Source: Prorocentrum cordatum
Taxonomy: Eukaryota; Sar; Dinophyceae; Prorocentrales; Prorocentraceae
Direction of reading: 5' to 3'
Assembly: GCA_963575745.1 (NCBI GenBank)
Contig: CAUYUJ010019616.1
Location: forward strand, 527,301 to 591,300
Length of the DNA: 64,000 nucleotides
The notes beneath the pieces are model-generated. The model was not told where the DNA came from and did not search any database. It saw only the letters and a list, made by a program, of their open reading frames with translations. A program made the position numbers and the translations under genes. Positions 10,125 through 19,692 of this stretch are shown piece after piece. Every line of letters starts with the position of its first letter. The first letter of the stretch is position 1.

Positions 10125-10345
10125 TCGGGTCTGTTCGATCCGATTCGATACCGTCTTCGGCCGATGCGATTTGCATCCGAAGACTTCCAACGATCCGAGG
10201 CGATCCCCGATGCTTGCGAAGGCGATGCTGTGGATCCTGGCACTGCCGATCCCTTTCGCGCTCGCCTCCGTCACGATGCGGCCCGATCCGGCGCGCATTC
10301 CGGTCCGATCCGTTTTCCCGATCCGATGGGATGCGGACCGATCCC
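10125..10345 (+). repeat. Element family E3 (CGATCCGATTC-rich), copy 1
   Basis: The block carries TTCGATCCGATTCGAT, CCCGATGCTTGCG, GATGCGGCCCGATCCG and GCGCATTCCGGTCCGAT in the order found, with changes, at 52850-53060. A shorter related stretch lies near 14050-14100. Confidence 0.55.
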
Positions 10346-10494
10346 CAGGACACGGTCGCCCAGAGGGCTGGCAAGATCTCTGCATCTGCACCCGCACGAT
10401 CCGCACGCCGGCAGGATCGCTGTTCTGCTGGGCCGGCCAGTCTTCACCAGGCGAGGCCCATGCAGGGCCAAGGGCACGTCGGGCACAAGCATCC

Positions 10495-10655
10495 AGGAGT
10501 GAAAGCATGGGCAGAAACAAAACCGCAGATTGCCCATGGAAAATGTGAAAATGTTGGAATTGGAGGCGAAGAGTGAAACCCAGGGAGTACGAAAAAGTGA
10601 GGGGGATCCTTGAATGTGCGTCGATTTGTGTGCGTGTCTCTCGGCCCCCCTATAA
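10495..10655 (+). repeat. Possible diverged copy of element family E2
   Basis: It has AAAATGTGAAAATGTTGG, a GGGGATCCTTGAATGTGCGT segment and a GTGTGCGTGTCTCTCGGCCC end, in an order like that of E2. The match is weak. Confidence 0.3.
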
Positions 10656-11239
10656 GCATGAGGTTCCAGGCTCGCAGGCGGGGGAATCGCGGACCCTTGT
10701 CCGGGGCTTGTGAGAGTGCAGGGCGGAGCCAGAGAGGTTTCCTGCCACAGCTTCCCGATCGTTTTTGAGCGGTGCTTCGCGCCTTCGGTTTTCCCAGGGG
10801 CTGATCGTTGAGTCCCACGCCGACGCGGACACCTGCCCTTGATGCATTCTTCCTCTCGGCTTCGCGTCAGGCCCGCAGGTCACGTGGCCGTTTGCTAGCA
10901 TCCGCTAGGATACAACTCCTGGGAGGTTAAAGCCAGCATCGGCGCTGGTACACCGAGGGTCGGAAACTGGCTTAATCCAGCAGCCGAAGCTGGCCTAATC
11001 CCGCGCACTTCGGCTTTCTCCAGGGCTTGGTCTGGCAAAGTCCAGCTTCATGTCGCGTGTCTCTGGCTTGTTCGCCCTTGGTCGTTCTTGAGGAACGTCC
11101 CAGGAGTTGCTTCCCAACATCCCGTTACCGCAGTTTGGGATCAAACAGCTTTAATTTGCGCTCGGAGCGGCTTGCGGGTTCCCGCAGCGGGAGGTAAGCG
11201 AGCTACTCTGGAGAGGGTGGCGCGCCTGGAGCCAGGGTA

Positions 11240-11375
11240 AGGATGAGTTGGAGGAGGAGGAGGAGGAGGAGGAGGAGGAGAAGGAGGGGCAGGAGGGGGA
11301 GGAAGAAATGGAGGAGGAGGAGGAGGAGGAGGAGGAGGGGGGATGGAGAGGAAGGGGGGGGGGAGGGGGAGGATG
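11240..11375. repeat. (GGA)n array
   Basis: Imperfect GGA repeats with a G-run at the 3' side. Confidence 0.8.
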
Positions 11376-11573
11376 AAGATCATGGTGGAGGCTTGGCCAA
11401 GGCGCGTCCCCCCCTTTCCTGCTGGCCCGGTTCCCCCTGACGGCTGTGGCAGGCAGGAGACAGACGGATGGCCTTCTAGACCTCGAGGGCTTCGGTGCAC
11501 CTTCTCCGAGGTCCGTCAGACTGCCCGCCACAGCGGCAGTGGGGAGTCGGGCCCTGATCTCCTGCTCCGATAG

Positions 11574-11695
11574 GTATGCGCCAGCAGTCCCCCACGCGAT
11601 CCAGCGTTGCGCCTATGCATGCCGCGCAGTACCCGGGACAGGCCCCGATGACGATCATGGCGCCACCGGCGTCGTGGGCGGGTCCCGGTCAGCAG
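11574..11695 (+). CDS. Gene 2 exon 1: N-terminus of DHHC-type S-acyltransferase
   Basis: The ATG at 11576 opens MRQQSPTRSSVAPMHAAQYP and a Gln/Pro/Ala-rich cytosolic tail that ends GPGQQ at CAG|GTCGTC. Frame is open slightly upstream to an AG at 11572-11573, so the ATG may be the start or an internal Met of a longer exon. The exon ends in phase 0 and joins exon 2 at 11896 through a 200-base GT-AG intron whose middle is pyrimidine-rich. Confidence 0.55.
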
Positions 11696-11895
11696 GTCGT
11701 CACCTATTTCGTCCTCGTCATCGTGGTCGTCGCCCTCTCCATCCTCCCCCTCCCCCGCCGCTCTGTCCTCCTCCTCGTCCTGCTCTTCCTCTTCCTTCTC
11801 CTCCGCTCTCGTCCGTCCTCTTCGCTCTTCGTCCTCGTCTTCGTCGGCATCGCCCCTTCCTTGCCCATCTCCTCCTCCTCACTCCTCACTCCCAG

Positions 11896-12166
11896 TTCCC
11901 GAGCATGGGCAACCACCACAGCTTCGTGCCGCCCGCCCCCACAATGCAGAGCCTTCCGGGCCAGTCCACGCCGTACTCCCACCAGTTCGCGAGCCCGAGG
12001 TTGCTTGCGGCCCCGGCCCCGAGCACAAAGCATCCGTTCCGCAGGTCCTTCCAGGGCACACCCTACAACGCCAAGAAGGACGGCCATGCTCAGCCTCCCG
12101 ACTGCCAGAACACGGAGTGCCTGGTGGACGGGGAGTGCAACGCGGAGGACCGAAGCGGAAAACAAG
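11896..12166 (+). CDS. Gene 2 exon 2: Pro-rich cytosolic segment
   Basis: After the acceptor TCCCAG the frame reads FPSMGNHHSFVPPAPTMQSL, continues with SFQGTPYNAKKDGH and ends DGECNAEDRSGKQ plus one base at CAAG|GCACAAG, a GC donor. The single leftover base pairs in phase with exon 3 (G+AG gives Glu). Codon use is mixed and natural, not repeat-like. The segment would be the disordered N-terminal tail before the first membrane span. Confidence 0.6.
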
Positions 12167-12353
12167 GCACAAGCATAAACCTTCTGAATTCCGAGCGGGT
12201 TTCTCGGATCGGCGTTGGGCCCCCCCTGCCGGCGCCTCCAGCGCCGCCCTTGGCGTGCTCAGCGCGCCAGGGAGGGAGGTCCAGCGCCGATCTACGAAAT
12301 CCGCGCGGAGCTCGGGTTTTTCATGCTCGCGTACGCCGGTTGTGTTCCTCCAG
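12167..12353 (+). other. Gene 2 intron 2 (187 bp, GC-AG) built on a foldback element
   Basis: Donor GCACAA follows CAAG; the acceptor is CCTCCAG at 12351-12353. The hairpin element 12191-12315 fills most of the intron. Removing it restores one open frame across exons 2 and 3, which is the main support for the intron. Confidence 0.55.
12191..12315. repeat. Foldback element F1, copy 1
   Basis: The left arm CCGAGCGGGTTTCTCGGATC and following GGCGTTGGGCC pair with the reverse complement of GGTCCAGCGCCGATC and CGCGCGGAGCTCGG at the right end, with small gaps. The middle has GGCGCC, GGCGTGC and GCGCGCCAGGGAGG. The same design recurs at 54983-55127, and the middle part at 12841-12945. Confidence 0.65.
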
Positions 12354-12502
12354 AGGAGTGTGGAGATGAGGCTCGCGGCCCACGCGAGGAGAGCAAGGTC
12401 TGCGGAGTGGACAAGCGCCCGCTGTTGCCCTGCGCCCTGGCCTGCTCCACCCTGGCCAGCTTGGCCTTCGTGCACCAGATCGAGTTCCGTCTCGTCGAGC
12501 AG
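12354..12502 (+). CDS. Gene 2 exon 3: first membrane segment
   Basis: The exon reads ECGDEARGPREESKVCGVDK and then the hydrophobic span LLPCALACSTLASLAFVHQI, ending FRLVEQ. It ends at GAGCAG|GCTCGG, a GC donor, in phase 0. Joined to exon 4 it gives FRLVEQ-AFYRPALVEY. TM1 of a DHHC enzyme sits here; the charged stretch before it is cytosolic. Confidence 0.65.
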
Positions 12503-12674
12503 GCTCGGAGGGCTCCTACTGTACACCTGCGCCGATCCTGGCCAGGCTGATCCTGGACCCAGGATCTGTGTGTATGCCTTCCTGCGCAAGCCAGAAGGGC
12601 GTGTACACCGATCCTGGGCTCAGGGTGATCCTGGTCAGGATCGGCGCAGGTGCACAGTTGGTGCCATCCTACAG
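12503..12674 (+). other. Gene 2 intron 3 (172 bp, GC-AG), mostly a hairpin
   Basis: Both splice junctions read CAG|GC (GAGCAG|GCTC at the donor, CTACAG|GCGT at the acceptor), so the intron is flanked by a CAGGC direct repeat. The foldback 12520-12656 makes up 137 of its 172 bases. Excision keeps phase 0. Confidence 0.6.
12520..12656. repeat. Foldback element F2, 137-bp near-continuous hairpin
   Basis: The left arm begins TGTACACCTGCGCCGATCCTG and the right arm ends CAGGATCGGCGCAGGTGCACA. Pairing continues inward through GGACCCAGGATC/GATCCTGGGCTC and GGATCTGTGTGTATG/TGTACACCGATCC to a loop of about 7 bases centred at 12588. Mismatches are scattered, so each arm is about 65 bases. Confidence 0.85.
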
Positions 12675-12800
12675 GCGTTTTACCGCCCCGCGCTCGTCGA
12701 GTACGTTGTCCTGGGGCTGCACGCGGTGACCATGGTGTGCATGGCGATCACAGCCTTCAAGGACACCAAACAAGAAAGAAACGGCGTAGATATACATTTT
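12675..12800 (+). CDS. Gene 2 exon 4: second membrane segment
   Basis: The exon reads AFYRPALVEYVVLGLHAVTM then VCMAITAFKDTKQERNG. The hydrophobic span VEYVVLGLHAVTMVCMAITA is TM2, followed by the AFKDT turn that in DHHC enzymes precedes the cysteine-rich cytosolic loop. The donor at 12801 is GTAAGC. The last few codons before it (GVDIHF) are less certain; an earlier donor after ACCAAACAAG is possible. Confidence 0.65.
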
Positions 12801-13487
12801 GTAAGCTAACGTCCTCTCTTTACAAATGGAACTGGTGGACCCCCCTGGCGCCGCCTCTGGCGCCGCCTCTGGCGCGCGGAGCGCGCCAGGCCAGGGAGGA
12901 GGGTTTAACACAGACCCAAGCCATTCGCGCGGACCTCCGAAACTTTACCGTGGGAACTGATGGGCGACGTGTCCCTCCGGCAGTTCTGGCCCACCACGTT
13001 TTGGCGTGTTAATCTACCCACGTCCCTGTCCACAGCGTCAGCCTCCCGCGCCTTTCCGAGCCTCCCGCACCGCGGAGCAAAGCGACACGCTGTCCGCTTT
13101 CATTGAACAATGTGTGGCCGGGGCGGTTCGAAGATAGGACCCTGAGGGGTGGGGACTTCAGGACAGGAGGAGGAGGAGGAGGAGGAGGAGGAGGAGGAGG
13201 AGGAGGAAGAGGAGGAGGAGGAGGAGGAGGACGAGGACGAGGAGGAGGAGGAGGAGGAGGAGGAGGAGGAGGAGGAGGAGGAGGAGGAGGAGGAGGAGGA
13301 AGGGATCCAAGGGTGCATTGATGTTGCTCCAGGCACCTCGTCCTCAGGACCCCCAGCCCTCAGGACCCCATCCTTGGAGCACCGAGCTGCACCCTCCCCC
13401 GAGGACCCGGGCCAGCTGGAGCCTGCAGCGGACAGGGCGTCGGCGGCACTGATGTCCGCGGAGCCCAGCCCTGCCGACGACGGGCAG
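12801..13487 (+). repeat. Gene 2 intron 4 region: F1-type repeat, dispersed repeat E4 and (GGA)n
   Basis: At 12841-12945 lies a third F1-type core: GGCGCCGCCTC, GGCGCGCGGAGCGCGCC and CGCGCGGACCTCCGAAAC. At 12960-13095 a block with GGCCCACCAC and AGCGACACGCTGTCC matches 54370-54512. At 13164-13302 there is a (GGA)n array of about 140 bases. The end of the intron is uncertain. Confidence 0.5.
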
Positions 13488-13558
13488 GCCTCGGCGGGTG
13501 CGGGCGCCTTGCCGCCCCGCGCGCACAAGTCCTGGATGTACGCCCGCCCCATCCGCAG
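13488..13558 (+). CDS. Gene 2 exon 5: start of the DHYC domain
   Basis: The frame gives GALPPRAHKSWMYARPIRR and stops at CCGCAG|GTGAGG, a strong donor, leaving AG. The first base of exon 6 (G) completes AGG, Arg. The joined peptide WMYARPIRR-YDHYCRWVVN matches the form of the cysteine-rich domain in dinoflagellate palmitoyltransferases. The classical zinc-binding Cys residues before DHHC are absent. The 5' boundary (after GGGCAG at 13487) is one of several in-phase choices. Confidence 0.6.
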
Positions 13559-13563
13559 GTGAG

Positions 13564-13595
<32 letters not shown>

Positions 13596-14282
13596 CCGGG
13601 CCTCCCCCTCGGGCTGTGAACAGGTCACGCCGGGGAGGGGGGGGGGTCGCTGCAGCCCTTTCGGCCTCTGGGGGCCCTGACGGGGCCTCGGGGCGGTGGA
13701 AAGTGAGAAGGGCTGGGCCGAGACCTCCTGGGGTCGGCGTTGGGAAACAGTCATGACGTCGGGGTTCTGGGGTCGTCGTCGTTTCGGAGGTTGTCTGGCG
13801 CTTCTGGAGGTTCTCGTCGCCGCGGCTGGACGCAGCTCCCGAGACCGTCACAACAAGGCGCGGAATGAAAATGCTGATCCAGGGAAGTCTGGGGGTATCC
13901 AAGCCCGATGCTCACTTCCCTCAGTCCTGGATGCACGCCCGCCGCATCCGCACGCCGAGGCGTACCAGAAAGGGCCTCGCCTTCGATGATCGAAGCAAAT
14001 GGCATCTCCCGGGCCTCCCGCATGGGGTCCGAGTTGATGGGGTCGGAGGATCGCGCCGCATTGCCGATGCATCGACGATGCGGCCCGATGTGGAGCTTGA
14101 TTTCCTCCACGCCAACTGCGGCGATGTACCCTCGGCGTCGCGGATGCATTGACGATGCGGCGCGATCTTCCGACACCATTTGCTCGGACCCCATTTCCTC
14201 GACGGAAGGCGGCGAAAGTAGAAATCGGTCCCCCAAGAGATGGCACACGGCTTTTGGGTTCAGGGTGTTCGGAACCTGCCAG
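13559..14282 (+). other. Gene 2 intron 5 with (GTC)n and a foldback
   Basis: GT-AG intron of 724 bases, GTGAGG to CTGCCAG. The exon ends on both sides form a CAGGT direct repeat. It holds a short (GTC)n at 13564-13595, a CATGACGTCGGGG block also seen near 4162 and 14966, and the foldback 14020-14196. Confidence 0.7.
14020..14196. repeat. Foldback element F3
   Basis: The arms 14020-14072 (ATGGGGTCCGAG ... GCCGCATTGCCGATGCAT) and 14144-14196 (ATGCATTGACGATGCGGC ... CTCGGACCCCAT) are imperfect inverted repeats of about 53 bases around a 71-base centre. Confidence 0.75.
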
Positions 14283-14720
14283 GTATGACCACTATTGCCG
14301 ATGGGTGGTCAACGTCATCGGCTTGTCGAATCATCGGGAATTTATATTGATGGTGACTGGCCTGGCGCTCATCTGCGTCTCTGGCTTTCTCATCGACGGG
14401 TGGCTCGCGTACCATTTGTTCTGTCACGGAGTCGACAGAACTCTCCTGACCTGCGTGGGCTTACACGCTTGCTACCTCACGATCTTGGGGTACTGTGTGA
14501 TGCCCATCTTCAGGCTGCATGTCGGCTTCGTCTGCAGGAACGAGCTGGCGCAGGAGTGGATTCGCAACACTTTCTATGTGTTGCAGCACAAGACGACCGG
14601 AGACTGGATCTCCGTCAACGAGCTCTCGGACGACGACTACAACGAGAGGCTCGAGACGGCGGTCTACGACAAGAGCCTGAATCAGTTCGACCAAGGCCTG
14701 GCGGCGCGCAGAAGGAGTTG
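14283..14720 (+). CDS. Gene 2 exon 6: DHYC catalytic core and last two membrane segments
   Basis: The exon carries YDHYCRWVVNVIGLSNHREF, the catalytic motif of DHHC S-acyltransferases in its DHYC form (the Cys is auto-acylated and passes palmitate to target Cys residues). Hydrophobic spans FILMVTGLALICVSGFLIDG and TLLTCVGLHACYLTILGYCV follow as TM3 and TM4, then a cytosolic tail ELSDDDYNERLETAVYDKSL. The four-span layout with the core between TM2 and TM3 matches the family. DHYC with loss of upstream zinc Cys residues is known in active yeast Akr1-type enzymes. The 3' end is uncertain: GTGCGA at 14721 is a possible donor; otherwise the frame reaches a stop at 14749-14751. Confidence 0.85.
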
Positions 14721-14751
14721 GTGCGAGGGGGGTGGCACTCCAAGAGGATAG

Positions 14752-15765
14752 GGGGGGAGGCTCTCAGAAGCCCTCCCGCCTTCCGAGACGTCCTCTCAGA
14801 AGCTTCCGATCCCCTCTGAGAACCCAGGCACCCTCGAGTCATGACAAAATCACGAGGAAGCCTCTCAGGGGCCCTGGCCTCGGGATCGTCCACAAACGAC
14901 TCAGGATGAGAAACCGGCCCCAAGGAATGGGTCATCCCCTTCGGTGGGTCGAAGCTATACAAATCATGACGTCGGGGATCTGGGAAGCGAGCCCCCCATG
15001 CTTTCCTACAAGGCCGCCTCCCCGACATCCATGAATCTGGTTTTTTGTTTCAGTCCTCGGCCCCAGCACCAGAAGTCCCGACCACCTCCGTGGAAGTAGC
15101 CTGTGGTCCATTATTGCTGGTTTTGAGGCCCGGTCACAGGCCCCAGAGGCCAGAATCGGGGAATTCGCTGGGATCTGTCAAATCCTATCGTCGGCGATGT
15201 GGGCCCCTCGCGCCACCCTGTCCTGCGCGCCGCCAGCAAGGCTGCCTCCACAACTGCGCCGTTTTCTGGTGCACGACCCGCTGGAGTTCGCAGCAGGACG
15301 GCGCGTTCTGAGGGCGCAGCGGGCGCAGGGCTGGTGCCCGGCGCGTCCGGGGCCGCTTTCTGTTTGGCGGCCAGGGGGCGGGTGCAGGGATTCGGAGGCA
15401 ACGTCAGGAGGGGATAGGCTCAGGGGAATGGCGGTTCGACGTTCGAGATTTTCGGACGTTTCCGTAGATTCTCGGCGGCTTTCCAGCCCCGGAGGTGTCT
15501 CCATCAGCTGCGCCTCGTCGACAGGCGCTGTGGGATGTCCGGATCGTCCCGAACGTCCGCGGGAGACTTGAGCTATGGCAGAAGACGAAGAGGACTGTAG
15601 GTTCAGTGGGGGGATGCTTAGGCTCAGGGGGGAATGCATCGGCCCCTGATCGCCCCTGATTGACGATCGGGGCCTGATAGCCCAACCCTCCCAGGAACAT
15701 GTGGATTCGCCGTCGGGGGCCTGTCGCCGACCTATCGGCGATGTATCGCCGATTCCAGGTCGACG
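14752..15765. other. No gene supported
   Basis: This stretch has short open frames with no domain. A block at about 15505-15590 (TGCGCCTCGTCG ... CCGAACGTCCGCGGGAG) matches 54640-54715 and less well 5515-5560, so it is partly dispersed repeat. Confidence 0.4.
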
Positions 15766-15915
15766 AGGAGGAGGAGGAGGAGGAAGAGGAGGAGGAGGAG
15801 GAGGAGGAGGAGGAGGAGGAGGAAGAAGAGGGGGAGGGGGAGGAAGAGGAGGAAGAGGAGGAGTGGGAGGAGGAGGAGGAGGAGGAGGAGGAGGAGGAGG
15901 AGGAGGAGGAGGAGG
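15766..15915. repeat. (GGA)n array immediately before LINE-A
   Basis: About 150 bases of imperfect GGA, ending exactly where the spliced-leader sequence begins. Confidence 0.9.
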
Positions 15916-15937
15916 TCCGTAGCCATTTTGGCTCAAG
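15916..15937 (+). other. Perfect dinoflagellate spliced-leader sequence
   Basis: All 22 bases match the conserved leader that dinoflagellates add to nuclear mRNAs: it starts TCCGTAGCC, continues ATTTTGGC and ends TCAAG. It is followed by GTTCGGG and lies 113 bases before the ORF1 start codon. The position at the LINE 5' end suggests that a trans-spliced LINE RNA was reverse transcribed to its very end. A lone spliced-leader RNA gene is less likely because no downstream Sm-site-like sequence is evident, although a small hairpin GCAAGG-CAG-CCTTGC follows at 15961-15975. Confidence 0.9.
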
Positions 15938-16050
15938 GTTCGGGACAGGCTTCAGGTTGGGCAAGGCAGCCTTGCTTATAGGCGACCAAGCTTTCAAAGG
16001 TTGGCGGGCATTCATTTCTTCTCCCATGCCTGACGCCTCCACTGCCTGCA

Positions 16051-17125
16051 ATGCGCCCCCCCCCCCCCCCTGCAGAGGGACCACCTGAGCAAAAGGTCTC
16101 GAGGCGAGACGGGAGAGGTCCTGGTCCTGGTCGAGGCAAAGGATCAGACGGACCAGGAGCTGGTAGCGTCGAGTGGACGGATTCGTTGCTCGACTGGCTC
16201 CTGGAAGATGGCAACTTGTTTCCTCCTAGCAGTACTTCTGATACTTGTCACCCCACCCATCGTGCCGATCCTGACGATGAGTTTGCCCAGTTTCGCTCTC
16301 ACGTCGACGGCACCAAGAACGAGATCATGGCTGGCGTGTCCGCGCTGCAAGCAGCCATGTCCAAACTGCAGGGCTCCATCACTAAGCATGTCGTCTCCAC
16401 CGATGCCAGCGTTGAGCAGGCCAGCGCCGCCAACTTGTCCAGCCGCATGGACATCATGGCGAGCGAGATCAAGACGTTCAAAAAGGCCTTCAACATCATG
16501 GCCACGGAGGAGCCCAAGCCATTCGCCCGCGTCGGCGGCTCCCCCTCCGTCCTTGTCGTCCGCGCCCAGGCGTTGGTCACTAAGGTGTTTGTCGCTGCGG
16601 CCATCGCCCCCCTCCTGGAGGACAGCGATTTCGCCGAAGGCTCATGGCAGTTGGAGGCCGCCGCCGCCGCCAAACGTTTCGTTGTGCGTGCCCGCGGCGC
16701 CCCAGGATTCGCAGCGCGCAAAGTTCCCGAGGCGCTCTGCAACATGCGCCTCGGCGACAACCAGTTCCGACGTCTTCGCGCTGCGGCGGCCACAGGTGAA
16801 GGCTCAGACTCAATTATTCATGTCTGAAGATAAAAACGTGGTCCAGATAAGAAGAGAACTGCTCACGAAGCAGATCCGCAAAATCATGGCAGAGTTGCGC
16901 CCCAACACCAAGTTCTTTGCGGATCGGAACAGCGGAGTCATCAGCACGAGTTGGAAGCCCCTCCTGCGTATCACCCCGAACCAGGACGATGTCCCGTCAG
17001 TCGAGTTCGAGGAGAGCAACCTCGCGGCCTTCGGCATTCCCCGCGCAGTGCGCGCCTTGGACGGCCCAAAAGAGGACGGCGGCTTCCAGATGGTAGCTCG
17101 ATGGTATCTTGAATGCGTGGTTTGA
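16051..17125 (+). pseudogene. LINE-A ORF1-like protein, frameshifted
   Basis: The ATG at 16051 opens a frame to a stop at about 16827; a second frame carries the C-terminal part to a stop at about 17125, so a frameshift lies near 16770-16820. The first part has an acidic linker and a helical, probably coiled-coil stretch DGTKNEIMAGVSALQAAMSK and TDASVEQASAANLSSRMDIM. The second contains KFFADRNSGVISTSWKPLLR, a pattern I recognise from first ORFs of dinoflagellate LINEs, which bind their own RNA. Not functional as it stands. Confidence 0.6.
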
Positions 17126-17153
17126 GCTCTCTGACGGAAGAGCGTCTCCTGAG

Positions 17154-17950
17154 TTGGCATTCGGCACCTGGAATGTCCGAGCTCTTTTTCACCGTGGCGC
17201 ATCTACACGAACGAAGAAACACAATTACTTGCAGACGTTGCTCCACGATTTTCGGACTATCGTTGCCCAGGAGGTCCACGGAAACAGTTTTGATGTTTCG
17301 GACTTTCTGCACTTCCCGGGGAACAAGTTCGGCGCTTTCTCCCCCCTCTTTCCTGTTTCCAACAACGGCGGGGTCGTCACCTTCTTCCCTGAATTGCCAT
17401 CGTTTCTTGGAGCTGGAGCGCCTGTTAGTGAGCAGGTGGTGATTTGAGGTCGCGCTCTTCACACTTCGGTTAATCTAGGCATTGCCCCGAACAGCCTCGA
17501 CGAGACCCCGCCCATCATTGCTCATGATAACGTTCGCAATTCTGGGTTGTACTGGACCTCAGACTCGAAGGCTTCTTGAACATATTCAGAGCGAACTCCT
17601 GAACGCTGTTCAGGATCCAGAGCACTACCGTGTCGCCCTAGCGGGCGATTTCAACATCCCGCGCGGGCCCCCTCAGCCGAGCGCCCCCGCCTCGAATTGC
17701 GAGCCCGGCGCTGCTCTGGCGGAGCGGAGGCGACTACAGCGGCCGCCGCGGGGCCGAGTTCTTAAGCAGACGGTGGAATTAGACCCAGGCGAGCACGCGC
17801 ACTGCAGCTGCACCAGGCAGCACGCGCCGGCTATAGGCAGAGTATTCATCTCCTGGCCTGGCTAGCCCTAACGGCTGGCCACGCTGTTGCTGCTGTTCGA
17901 GAGCTCCCAGAGACCCTGGGACAAAAGAAAATATCGGATCACGCTCCTGT
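17154..17950 (+). pseudogene. LINE-A endonuclease domain (EEP/APE type), frameshifted
   Basis: Motifs of the exonuclease-endonuclease-phosphatase fold appear in order but in different frames: FGTWNVRAL near 17160 (N-terminal Asn), IVAQEVHG near 17260 (catalytic Glu), LAGDFNIP near 17640-17665 (Asp and Asn), and SDHAP at 17934-17948 (final Asp-His pair). The fold nicks target DNA to prime reverse transcription. Stops at about 17445 and 17865 and at least two frame changes make it a pseudogene. Confidence 0.8.
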
Positions 17951-18139
17951 CCTGGCCAGTCTTCGCGCCCCCCCCCCCCCCCCCCCCCTGCAAACGATCG
18001 ACCTATTCCCCAGTGCCTGTTCAAGAGCTCCCGCTTCGTCCGACGCAGCGAAAAGACTTGGCCGACGATCGACAAGAGCGAAATCCCCCCCCCACACCAT
18101 GATCCTGGACACGTGTAAGCGTGTGCTTCGAGAAGGGGC

Positions 18140-19692
18140 TAGGTGCGCACGTGGCGCCATCCTGGACTCCGACTCCTTTTCCCCCAAGCGCAGTTAATAA
18201 TGCTCCGATCGACTGCGCGAACAGTGTGGCGACCAGATTATAGACTAGCTGAACGTCTCCATCGCTACCCCCTCGCTCACGAATTTCTAGATTTCTCCTC
18301 TGGAGTATCTAGCAGGCTGTCTCTCATCAACCCGGATGCCTTGCCCGACGGCAGGGCGAGCTCCAGCTGGCAGACGCCGAGGCTGCACGATGCACGCTTC
18401 GCGGCGAATTGGACGCAGCAGAGCGCGCGGGAGCGCCTCAGGCAGCGCGCGCCAAGCCCCGCAAGGGAATGCGAATACTCACACCGAGCGAGAGTGTGGA
18501 CGGCATTCAACTGCAATATGCCGCTCTCTGGGGCACGGGCGGAAATTTGTTCCATCCTTTCCTCGCGATCCTAGATGCACGGTGCAATTTCTGGGAATGG
18601 AAGGCCGATTTTCAAGACAAGTATATATGTGGCTGCTGGAGTATATCTGAGACGGTGCTGCCCTAAGTTGGACGCCGGCGACATGCGGCCGCCTACCCTG
18701 AGAAGTATTGAAAACACCCTTCGGCATCTCGCGCGCTCAGGTCCAGGCCCAGACGGGCTACCTCATGCTGCTTATCAAGTGCCATCATCACTACCGGCTC
18801 CTATTCATCATGACGTGATGTGGTGGCAACTCAATGGCAATACCATGGGCTGTGAGGACAATGCTGCGTTAGGCATCTTCATCAGGCATCTTCTTCCCCA
18901 GGGGCTCCGAGGCCGACGATTCCCCTCACGGGTGCACCGTAGCTTCAGGCAGCCTCCGCCCCCTAGGTCTCAAAACACGGTCAACAAGATCGCCCCCGGC
19001 GTGACCGCGCAGAAACTATCCAATAAGCTCCCCAAGATCACGCATGAGATCCAGAGAGTCTTCGTTCCGACCCGCAACTTGCGAACGCCACCGTCGAGAT
19101 AGATGTCCGCGCTTGGGTCTGTTCGACGCGGCAGGAGACCGCCGCAGCCATGCCATCTCTAGTCAGCGATGATGTCCAACGGGCCTTTTCGAGTCTGGCC
19201 CACCAATGGCTGTTCTTGGTCTTTAAGCACGCTGGTCTTCCACTGGCCTTACTGGATTTCTCTGCCGCGCTCTACTGCGGCGTTTCGTGCCCCAGTGCCG
19301 ACCTGCATGTGTCTGCGATGTTCTTCTTCATCAGCAGTGGAATAGTTCAAGGCTGCCCAGCCTCTGGATTCGCATTCGCTATATCGGCAGACCCGTTCAT
19401 GAGAGACTTTGCCAACACTATTAATCGACGATCCCTGGGAAGTGTCAGAGCTTGCGCAGACGATGTAGGAGCAGCATTGGCGAGCATCGCATCTCTTCGA
19501 CATATGAGACGCATATGCAGGGCCGCGGAAAGGATCGCAGCGCTAGTGCTCAAGGCGGCCACATGCAACATCACACCGCTCGCTGGAGTATATTCGACAC
19601 ATATAGAGCGATATCGAACCTGGCAGCGCTCGCACATCCCCGAGTGGGAGGATTTCGCCATCGCCCCATCGATGCACTACTTGGGCATGTAG
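18140..19692 (+). pseudogene. LINE-A reverse transcriptase domain, frameshifted
   Basis: SGPGPDGLPHAAYQ near 18735-18776 is the fingers motif. A change of frame follows, then from 19150 one frame carries the palm: PSLVSDDVQRAFSSLAHQW (motif A), GIVQGCPASGFAFAI near 19346 (motif B) and CADDVG at 19453-19464 (motif C, catalytic Asp pair kept). The frame ends MHYLGM at 19692. RT copies the element RNA at the nicked target. The palm is intact in this frame, but the protein is broken upstream. Confidence 0.88.

Noticed and set aside
15916-15975. A spliced-leader RNA gene
   Set aside because: The leader is perfect and is followed by GT, but no Sm-like site is evident, it is not in a tandem cluster, and a LINE ORF1 starts 113 bases later. 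A fixed leader at a retrocopy 5' end fits better.
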